Shown here: positions 1-6,168 of the stretch, one piece after another
Layout: each line of letters opens with the position of its first letter
Position numbering within the stretch: position 1 is the stretch's first letter
Source of the DNA: Bacteroidota bacterium
GTDB taxonomy: Bacteria; Bacteroidota; Ignavibacteria; SZUA-365
Reading direction: 5' to 3'
Assembly: GCA_018224415.1 (NCBI GenBank)
Contig: JAGTUZ010000005.1
Span: forward strand, 1-11,266
Length of the DNA stretch: 11,266 nucleotides
Made by a program: the position numbers and the translations under genes
The notes under the pieces: generated by a model
What the model saw: the letters and a program-made list of their open reading frames with translations, nothing else
The model's database searches: none
Told to the model about the DNA's origin: nothing

Positions 1-319
1 CGCCCACCATGATCATGACCGGACGGCCGTTGTTTTCTTTCGCGTAGTAGTAACGGATGCCGACGACGCCTTCCTGTGCGAGCACCTGCTCGATCGCGGC
101 GCGTCCGAAAAATCCTCCCTTGATGGCACCCTTGCCCGCGCTCATGCGGTAGTTGCGCGTCAGTTCGCTGGCATCGTCGATCGCGATTGTGTGATCCTCG
201 AGTCCGGTGAACACCGGACGCTGGCGCTCGCGCACTTCCGGCTGTGCCGGGGCGATCGGGGCGTCGATGAACAGATCGGTAAGGGTACGGGTGGTGGTTG
301 CATTCACGGTTTCCATCAT
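1..319 (-). CDS. Conserved hypothetical protein, N-terminal part (cut by window edge)
   Basis: Reading the minus strand from 319 gives an open frame of 106 codons with no stop before the window edge, so the C-terminus is missing. The protein begins MMETVNATTTRTLTDLF. A variable Pro/Arg-rich stretch follows, then a conserved-looking block with GAIKGGFFGRAAIEQVLAQ and GIRYYYAKENNGRPVMIMVG. This pattern (FFGR, I..VLAQ.G.VGIR.YY, a G-x-P/Q step, then a hydrophobic strand ending in VG) recalls small uncharacterised proteins common in Bacteroidota; that is recognition by memory and no function is known to me. Two consecutive ATG codons occur (319 and 316). The purine-rich AGAGG at 323-327 sits 3 bases from the first and 6 from the second, so 316 may be the true start. 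It is transcribed away from the rest of the window, and the AT-rich DNA at 409-470 probably holds its promoter. Confidence 0.75.
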   Translation of the reverse strand, partial: MMETVNATTTRTLTDLFIDAPIAPAQPEVRERQRPVFTGLEDHTIAIDDASELTRNYRMSAGKGAIKGGFFGRAAIEQVLAQEGVVGIRYYYAKENNGRPVMIMVG

Positions 320-747
320 GAACCTCTGTGTGTAATGATTGTGAGTGTGTGGAGTGTATATCCAGTTTCGCTGATTTTTCTACATTGAAATGCGTCTAAT
401 TCCTTATGGAACAACATGATAATATAGGATATATCAGATGAGAATATCTTAATATAATATATAACTCTCCTCCTGTTGACGTCCGGGAAGCATACAAGTC
501 CTCGGAGTCGCGATCAGCGTATTTCAAAGAGCCTTATGATGTTTCGTCGGAACATTTCGAGCACAGGGCAGGCCGCACGTCTGGTAAACGGCGGTCTGTG
601 CTCCGGGTCGAATATGGCACAATGGTCAGCGCCTGGGCGGTGCTGCCAGACATTTCACGGTGGACCGGTGCCCTCTGAGGTTACCTCACACACGGTGTCG
701 CGAAATGATCGGCCAACTCCTTTTTCCTGGTGAGACATCACGTTTCC

Positions 748-812
748 ATTGGAGATCGTCTCGGAAGATCCGGCTCGGCGAGTCAGACATTTCCGAGCAA
801 AAGATCTCCAAT
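748..812. repeat. Imperfect inverted repeat / potential hairpin
   Basis: The arm ATTGGAGATC (748-757) is perfectly complementary to GATCTCCAAT (803-812). Inside it, after a small asymmetric internal loop of 2 versus 5 bases, CTCGGA (760-765) pairs with TCCGAG (792-797). The apical part holds a further 4-bp stem CTCG/CGAG at 774-782. Transcribed RNA from either strand could fold into a branched 65-base hairpin. There is no T-tract directly after it on either strand, so it does not look like a standard intrinsic terminator. Function unknown: it could be a structured RNA, an operator dyad or a remnant of a small mobile repeat. Confidence 0.5.
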
Positions 813-976
813 TCACCACTTGCCCGGCAATATAATGAATAGAACCTTACAATTGCATTAAAAATATGTAATGTTCGCCTTGAAAATTGCGAATTGTTTT
901 CCCTCTCCATTCTTCCACTCCGGATGCGACCTTCGGCCGTCGCCCGCGTTTCAAATTACAGCCATCCCGCAACCCA

Positions 977-996
977 TGTAATGACAACATGTTACA
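977..996. promoter_or_regulatory. Dyad TGTAA-N10-TTACA, possible operator
   Basis: TGTAA at 977-981 and TTACA at 992-996 are perfect inverted half-sites separated by 10 bases, spaced about one and a half helical turns centre to centre. The dyad lies 260 bases upstream of the plug-domain gene start. Five-base half-sites are short enough to occur by chance, so this is only a candidate regulator site. Confidence 0.2.
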
Positions 997-1257
997 AGTG
1001 CAACTCCGATACCCTCTCGCCCCGGCATAGCGGCGGCGGCGGCATTTACTGCCTGAATAAGGAACGGAGCACCGCAGTTAGCCAGTCGTCTACCCCTTTT
1101 CGTTCCTCACCGCGGGTGGCCTTCGAGAGACCCGGCCCGGGCGAATCCGCGCGGAATGCACAGGATTATCATTCCGCTTCGCCACCACATCACAAGAAAA
1201 CGATGGAACCCCGGAGATGCATTGACTGCAAGACGGGGAGAATGTACCTTTCCGTCC

Positions 1258-2565
1258 ATGATTCGCAGCCTTGTCTTTCTCTTTCTCTTGATTGGTACCG
1301 GGATTCCGGAACTCCCCGCTCAGCCGACTCCGAGTGAGGCCTGTCCGCCGTTGCCGTTCATCCGCGGATTGCGTGTGTATGCCGGGGATGACGAAACCAA
1401 TCTTCCGGTGATGATCCAGGCAGACACCTCCGCACGGTCGTCCGATGCGCTGCTCCCGTCTTGGATCACCATTCGTTTCGATGTAGCGGAAGAAGCGCCG
1501 CCCCGGCTTGCCATCCGTTTCCGGCACTGCGACAAGGACTGGAACGTCGATACGGACTACTTCGTGCGGGATGATTTCTTTACCCTGACGCGCACCCTGT
1601 TCTACGAACAGTCCTCGGCCGGCATCGAGATGTATCGATGGCGTTTCACCAACAGTTTTCCCAGCGCGGAACACCCCTTCGTACGCTTCCTGTATTCTGG
1701 AAACTGGCTTTTTGACATCGTCGACGAAAACGACGAGGAGGCGATCTATGCGTCGGGACGCTTCATCGTTGTCGAAAACCTGGTTCGCTCCGCACTGGAA
1801 GTACGAAACGACTATTGGACGCCCTGGGTCATGCCGTTCGACCAGGTGCATCGGCTCCGACTGAACATACGCATTCCGAGCCCGGGACCCCTCTTCCAGG
1901 ATTTCGTCCGCACGGTGGATTTCTACAAGAATTTCAATCTGTACCAACCCTACCGCGTCGACAGTTACGATCGCCAGGCGAATACCTTCGTCGAAGGCAT
2001 CGGCCTCGACAGGAAGGCGTTCATCTATGAAAACATGCCACCCGGGAACGGATATCGACTGCTGGACATCCGCCGGGCCGTTGTCTATCCCTCACAACAG
2101 GTGGCCAAACGATTTGAAGGCGCCGACTTCACCCGTTTCCGCTTCGGCATCGACCAGCATGTGTATTTCGGCTCGGCGGTCACCGAACCAATCAGAAGCT
2201 TCGACGCGGAATATCTCTGTGTGCAGTTCGAACTCGAGCGGCCCCTGATCGAGGACGCCGATGTATTCGTGGCAGGAATTTTCAACAATTGGGATCCGCA
2301 GCCCGACGACCGGATGTGGTATGATGAGGACATCGGTCATTACTTCCTGCACCGATGGCTTATGCGTGGGGCCTACGACTACCAGTACGTGGTGGGCATC
2401 TACGACGAGGACAAGGGATACATCCCGGATGCAGACTGGCTCCGGATCGAGGGCAATGGCTGGGCGGCCAACAACCTGTACTGGGCCGTCATCTATTACG
2501 ACGACGACCAGTTCGGCGGCGTCACCCGGGCCGTGGGTTTCACGTATCGCGTCGCCGGGCGATGA
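1258..2565 (+). CDS. Type IX secretion system plug-domain protein (DUF5103 family)
   Basis: This 435-residue protein begins with a Sec signal peptide (MIRSLVFLFLLIGTGIPELPAQ at residues 1-22, likely cut after the Pro-Ala near residue 21), so it is exported to the periplasm or outer membrane. The N-terminal half (about 35-150) has the family signature: a strand-rich domain with FRHCDKDWN, then SGNWLFDIVDENDEE and RFIVVE. The C-terminal part (about 310-430) is an E-set-like module with FNNWDP, MWYDEDIGHYFLHRW, YDYQYV, IEG and N-LYWAVIYY, as in DUF5103 proteins of Bacteroidota. The length matches the family (roughly 400-440). In Flavobacterium johnsoniae a protein of this kind was found closing the SprA translocon pore. 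A longer frame opens at 1156, but the signal peptide fixes the start at 1258. The only purine-rich site (GGGGAG near 1235-1240) is about 17 bases away, so initiation is probably SD-independent. The stop overlaps the next start (ATGA), suggesting translational coupling. Sure of the family, less of its exact role here. Confidence 0.85.
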   Translation: MIRSLVFLFLLIGTGIPELPAQPTPSEACPPLPFIRGLRVYAGDDETNLPVMIQADTSARSSDALLPSWITIRFDVAEEAPPRLAIRFRHCDKDWNVDTDYFVRDDFFTLTRTLFYEQSSAGIEMYRWRFTNSFPSAEHPFVRFLYSGNWLFDIVDENDEEAIYASGRFIVVENLVRSALEVRNDYWTPWVMPFDQVHRLRLNIRIPSPGPLFQDFVRTVDFYKNFNLYQPYRVDSYDRQANTFVEGIGLDRKAFIYENMPPGNGYRLLDIRRAVVYPSQQVAKRFEGADFTRFRFGIDQHVYFGSAVTEPIRSFDAEYLCVQFELERPLIEDADVFVAGIFNNWDPQPDDRMWYDEDIGHYFLHRWLMRGAYDYQYVVGIYDEDKGYIPDADWLRIEGNGWAANNLYWAVIYYDDDQFGGVTRAVGFTYRVAGR

Positions 2566-3590
2566 CAACAGCACCACTCCATACCGGCATCCCGTCCAAC
2601 GGCCGTGGCGATGCGGGCGGACATGAGCGACGCCCACCCGCGGCCAGTGTTGTCACAACGGTGTACAACCGCGCATCGATTCTCGGTCGCGCCATGCACA
2701 GCGTCCTTGACCAATCCTTCACTGATTTCGAATACATCATCGTGGATGACGGATCGACAGACGGTTCCGCCGACGTCGCCGAAGCCATCGACGACCCGCG
2801 AATCCGCGTTATCCGTTCTCCCCATCACGGACGCGCCTCCGCCCTGAACACCGCCTTCGCGGCCTGCACAGCGGAATTCATTCTCATCCAGGACTCGGAT
2901 GACATCGCCCTTCCCGGACGCTTCGAGAAACAGATCGCATTTCTGCGCGGACACCCGGACGTCGGGATGGTGGGGTCGTGGCTGCTCATGGCCGGAGACA
3001 ACGGAACCGCACGAAGGCAATACATTCTCCCGAGCCAACACGACCGGATATTCGATCTCATGCTCGTGACCAGTGCCGTGAGCTTCGGGGCGTCCGCGAT
3101 CCGGCGCCAATGCGCGGTTGTCACGGGTCCCTTCAATGAAGCCCTGGTCGCGGCCGAGGATTATGAATTCCAGTTGCGACTGCTCGATCACTGCCGATTT
3201 GCCAACATACCTGAAGTTCTCCAGGAAGTGCGGCTCCTTGACGACTCACAAAGTATCGTACGGAGCCAGGAGCAGCGGCAATGGACACGTGACCTCGCAC
3301 TGGCATTCATCAACCGGAATGCGGCAGGCGTCCCTCCGCTGTTCTCGGAGCCGGCCCGCCATCGCTGCATCGGTCGGGTTCAGTATTACTACGGTGATAT
3401 CCGTACAGCCAGGTCCGCGCTCATTCAGTCACTGCGCATGCAACCGTGGAGTCTGGAAACTTGGCGCTACCTTCTCCCCTGTCTGTTGGGGGAAACAGTG
3501 CTTGCGGCCTTCCGCACCACACCCCGTCTGCGTAGGCCGATCCTTCGCCTGAAACGCCTGCCATTGTTCCGCCGCTACTTTCTTCCCTGA
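2562..3590 (+). CDS. Family 2 (GT-A) glycosyltransferase
   Basis: The 342-residue product is a GT2 enzyme, which transfers a sugar from a nucleotide-sugar to a lipid- or glycan-linked acceptor at the inner face of the membrane. The first 27 residues are a variable Pro/Arg/Gly-rich leader. The fold then starts with SVVTTVYNRASILGRAMHSV (29-48), and VDDGSTDGS at 61-69 forms the nucleotide-binding loop. The DxD-type metal motif is DSDD at 111-114, followed by LPGRFEKQ. A probable catalytic acidic pair ED lies at 199-200 (AEDYEFQLRL). Residues 240-342 are helical and Arg-rich, somewhat TPR-like (YYYGDIRTARSALIQSLRMQPW); there is no clear membrane helix. The frame is open upstream to 2355, but that stretch lies inside the plug gene; the ATG at 2562 overlaps the plug stop as ATGA, a classic coupled start. 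The stop is three bases from the stop of the opposing gene, leaving no room for a terminator hairpin. The acceptor and sugar cannot be told from sequence. Confidence 0.9.
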   Translation: MTTAPLHTGIPSNGRGDAGGHERRPPAASVVTTVYNRASILGRAMHSVLDQSFTDFEYIIVDDGSTDGSADVAEAIDDPRIRVIRSPHHGRASALNTAFAACTAEFILIQDSDDIALPGRFEKQIAFLRGHPDVGMVGSWLLMAGDNGTARRQYILPSQHDRIFDLMLVTSAVSFGASAIRRQCAVVTGPFNEALVAAEDYEFQLRLLDHCRFANIPEVLQEVRLLDDSQSIVRSQEQRQWTRDLALAFINRNAAGVPPLFSEPARHRCIGRVQYYYGDIRTARSALIQSLRMQPWSLETWRYLLPCLLGETVLAAFRTTPRLRRPILRLKRLPLFRRYFLP

Positions 3591-3593
3591 CGC

Positions 3594-6149
3594 TCACCCC
3601 AAACCTGCAACATCGCGATAGACGTCGAGCATTGCGTCCCGTTCGTTTTCCAGACAATGGTACAGACGAAAGTGGCTCATCGCGTCCGCAAACTCCTGCC
3701 GCGGGCGCGTGACACTCTCACGAAGGACACGCTGAAGATCGGCGGGCGTTCGGGGATCGTAGTACAGCCCGATGCGATACTCCCTCTCATGATCGAGAAA
3801 CACGCCCATCTTCGGTGCGATCACCGGACATCCGTGCGAGACGAACAGCATGGCGGTTCCGGAATGAAGAATCCTGCGATACGGGAGCGCCCCAAAATCC
3901 GCCGCATCCATCAGCGTCGCCGTTTCCTCCTCGCCGATGTACCGATCCAGGGTGATGATCCGCAGCCCCGCGCGCGTCCGCCCCGCGCGTGTCCGCCCCT
4001 CGCTCACCGCCGCCATCCCCGCTCCCGCACAGACCAGCGTCAGTGGAACATCCGCTGCCTCGCATGCGGCCTTGACAAACGAGTCGAATCCCTTGTATGG
4101 CTTGACCGTCCCGTACAGGAGGATCACGATATCCGCATCCGTACATCCGTTTTCCGTGCGCCAGTTCCGCCGCCGTTCGGTATCGAACGGCTCGACGCGA
4201 TACACGCAATGCGGCGCAACCCACACATCAGGGGAATAACCATATTCCTCGAACAGCACCCTGCCTCCTTCGCGTGAAAGTGTGGTGACCGCATCGGCTG
4301 AATGGATGATCAGCGTCAGGACGAAACGCTCCCATCGCCGGTGCGGATAGTCATGCCCCCCATTGTCGTGCAAGGTGATCACAACGCGGTGCCCGAACGC
4401 GCGAAGAAGCAGCAACGTCGCCAACCGGCACATGCTGCGTGTGATCGCGGAGCCGATCCCCACACCTTCGTAAATGAACTGTGGATAATGAATGTGGAGG
4501 ATACTGCTGGCTGCGTGCGGACGCCGCAGCGCAAACGGCGATCGGAAACTCGCGAGAAGGCGCCTGCGCAGATCGAGCGGCTCCACACGGATACCGTCCT
4601 GCTTCGCCGTGATGCTTCTATAGAGGTCACGCAGATGGATGTTTGTTTCGTCAAAAGGTCCGTCGGTGAAAATGCGAATCTCCCTCTCCGTGACTGCGGC
4701 TCGGGATTTCCGCCATCCGGTGAAAAACGCGCGGACAAACCAGCGACGGATGTCCGGATGGATCGCGCCTGTCAGCCACCATACGCCGGCAAGCGCCACG
4801 GCGGAAACGACGAGCATGGCGGAGGAAGCAGGAGCAGCGATCGCGTGTAACGCGGCCAGCGTAATGCCGAGGAACAGCGATGCCGCAATACCGGGGATCC
4901 AGGCATGCAACAGAGGACGCACGGGCCGAGCGAAACTGCTCCGGATATAATGAAAGAACAGAATGTTCAGAAGCGTGTTTGCCGCAACGAATCCCCAGAC
5001 GAACGTCTCGAGATCCGTCAGCGAAAGCAGGATGAACAGGGGAAGAAGCACGATGGCCGAGATGATGGAATATCGGAGCAGCGCGCGTTCCTCTCCAATT
5101 GATAGAAGCGCCTGTCCGCCAAGCGCAAGAAGGGACTGACGCATCGCCTCAATGGTCAACAGACGGAAGATACCGATGACACTGCTCCAGTCCTCTCCCA
5201 TGACGAGAGGGATGAAATCTTCCGCTGTCATCAACAGCACCGTAAGAAATGGGAGAAGCACCGCAAGCATGAAGCGGGTGTCGCGGCAGAACAACCGGTA
5301 CATCATCCTGCGATCGGCCGCGGCCTGCGCGTACTGAGGATAACTCAGAAAGCGCATCACTCCCGCAAAAAACTCCTGTGTGATGGTGATCACACGATAG
5401 GCGAGATGGTACAGGCCCAGCATGGTCGCGCCGAGATTGAGTGCAACCATGATGTCGTCGAAAGTCGTCGTGAGAAAGGTTGTTGTCTCGATGGAAATGA
5501 TGCGCCAGCTGTGCAGATAGTGGGACAACCGGACGTCCTGCCGCCGATACGCGGGCGCTGGCCGTCCGACGTGCCTGCGGTAAAGCAGCAGGCGGACGGC
5601 GTGCATGAGGGCGAGGTAGACCACGAAAACGATGACGTCATGCGTGACGAGAAACAACGCCACGGCGGGAAACCACGCGACGAGGTTTCCATACACATCG
5701 CTGCGCGCGATTTTCTGGTACTCCTGCCGGTGCAGCAGCTCCACACGGTACACCACCTGCGAAATTTGCAGGGGCAACACCGGCAGACCCCAGACGAGAA
5801 GCATCGCCAGGCCGGGAATGGCAAACAGCGACTGAAGCGGATACGCGGTGATGGCAAGCAGGAGGGAAAGGAGCAGTGCGAGCAGCGGTGCCAGGACGGC
5901 GACGGAACGTGCCCGTTTCGAGACCATCCCTCCCTCGCGCACAAGCAATGCCTCGTTGCCGAAGGAAAGCAACATCTGAAAAACGGCCACGAAGGTGACG
6001 TACAAGGCGACAGCCGCGTATTCGGATGGCCCGAGCGTCCGGGCAATGAGCAGATGCAGCGCAAGAGTCGTGCCGGCGGCAATGACACGGGAGAGCAGCG
6101 TTCCCCCGTAGGCCTCGATATGCCTGCTGCCGTGCTCCGTCCCCGTCAT
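3594..6149 (-). CDS. Polysaccharide flippase (Wzx/MOP-like) fused to GT-B glycosyltransferase
   Basis: One uninterrupted frame of 851 residues carries two normally separate proteins. Residues 1-480 are a multi-pass membrane protein of the oligosaccharide flippase (MOP/PST) type: an Arg/Gly-rich start, LLIARTLGPSEYAAVALY at 33-50, and about 12 hydrophobic segments to 460. Such proteins flip lipid-linked glycans across the inner membrane. After a basic linker (470-488) comes a GT-B glycosyltransferase: acceptor-side half with HIHYPQFIYEG (552-562), VVITLHDNGGHDYPH (589-603) and a helix AVTTLSREGGRVL, then the donor half opening at YGTVKPYKGFDSF (679-691) and ending with HSGTAMLFVSHGCPVIAPKMG (762-782). 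The two glutamates of the GT4 EX7E motif are not present at the equivalent places (about 760 and 768), as in some SG-motif GT-B enzymes. An insertion GRTRAGRTRAG at 718-728 stems from a 15-bp tandem duplication. No in-frame ATG, GTG or TTG was seen next to the start of the GT domain, which supports a true fusion. It starts 19 bases after the phosphatase stop, so the two are probably co-transcribed. Confidence 0.85.
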   Translation of the reverse strand: MTGTEHGSRHIEAYGGTLLSRVIAAGTTLALHLLIARTLGPSEYAAVALYVTFVAVFQMLLSFGNEALLVREGGMVSKRARSVAVLAPLLALLLSLLLAITAYPLQSLFAIPGLAMLLVWGLPVLPLQISQVVYRVELLHRQEYQKIARSDVYGNLVAWFPAVALFLVTHDVIVFVVYLALMHAVRLLLYRRHVGRPAPAYRRQDVRLSHYLHSWRIISIETTTFLTTTFDDIMVALNLGATMLGLYHLAYRVITITQEFFAGVMRFLSYPQYAQAAADRRMMYRLFCRDTRFMLAVLLPFLTVLLMTAEDFIPLVMGEDWSSVIGIFRLLTIEAMRQSLLALGGQALLSIGEERALLRYSIISAIVLLPLFILLSLTDLETFVWGFVAANTLLNILFFHYIRSSFARPVRPLLHAWIPGIAASLFLGITLAALHAIAAPASSAMLVVSAVALAGVWWLTGAIHPDIRRWFVRAFFTGWRKSRAAVTEREIRIFTDGPFDETNIHLRDLYRSITAKQDGIRVEPLDLRRRLLASFRSPFALRRPHAASSILHIHYPQFIYEGVGIGSAITRSMCRLATLLLLRAFGHRVVITLHDNGGHDYPHRRWERFVLTLIIHSADAVTTLSREGGRVLFEEYGYSPDVWVAPHCVYRVEPFDTERRRNWRTENGCTDADIVILLYGTVKPYKGFDSFVKAACEAADVPLTLVCAGAGMAAVSEGRTRAGRTRAGLRIITLDRYIGEEETATLMDAADFGALPYRRILHSGTAMLFVSHGCPVIAPKMGVFLDHEREYRIGLYYDPRTPADLQRVLRESVTRPRQEFADAMSHFRLYHCLENERDAMLDVYRDVAGLG
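3966..3995. repeat. 15-bp tandem duplication inside the glycosyltransferase domain
   Basis: CCCCGCGCGCGTCCG (3966-3980) is followed directly by CCCCGCGCGTGTCCG (3981-3995), differing at one base. Being 15 bp long it keeps the frame and encodes a doubled Gly-Arg-Thr-Arg-Ala on the minus strand, in a loop of the donor-binding half of the GT-B domain. Probably a slippage product of little consequence. Confidence 0.8.
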
Positions 6150-6168
6150 GGCCGCAGGACCCCGCGCC

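Larger units (their letters stand above)
320..1257. other. Long intergenic region without a convincing gene
   Basis: About 940 bases separate two divergent genes. Short open frames exist on both strands, but none has a recognisable domain, a good ribosome site or protein-like composition, so I do not call a gene. Bases 355-470 are strikingly AT-rich, including the palindrome GATATATC at 428-435, and probably carry the promoter of the minus-strand gene. Bases 835-900 form a second AT-rich patch with the dyad CATTA-N8-TAATG at 856-873, plausibly the promoter region for the rightward plug/glycosyltransferase pair. A dyad TGTAA-N10-TTACA lies at 977-996, a CGG-rich run near 1031-1042, and a CCCGG-C-CCGGG palindrome at 1131-1141. 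A longer inverted repeat (748-812) is listed separately. An undetected small RNA or decayed gene cannot be excluded. Confidence 0.6.

Noticed and set aside
600..660. A possible tRNA around GGGTCGAATATGG
   Set aside because: The surrounding bases do not form acceptor, anticodon or T arms, and the T-loop consensus GTTCGA is not matched.
686..910. Short minus-strand frame in the large intergenic region
   Set aside because: Seventy-four codons with no domain, no ribosome site and no protein-like pattern; it also runs through the inverted repeat at 748-812.
1156..1257. Earlier start of the plug-domain protein at 1156
   Set aside because: It would put 34 charged residues before an obvious signal peptide; the start at 1258 gives a normal exported protein.
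1090..1947. A 285-codon open frame on the minus strand
   Set aside because: It lies antisense to the plug-domain gene, shows no recognisable domain, and is the usual shadow frame of GC-rich coding DNA.
3590..3594. A terminator between the convergent glycosyltransferase and flippase-fusion genes
   Set aside because: Only three bases separate the stop codons and no stem followed by a T-run is seen there; termination must happen inside the opposing genes or be factor-dependent.
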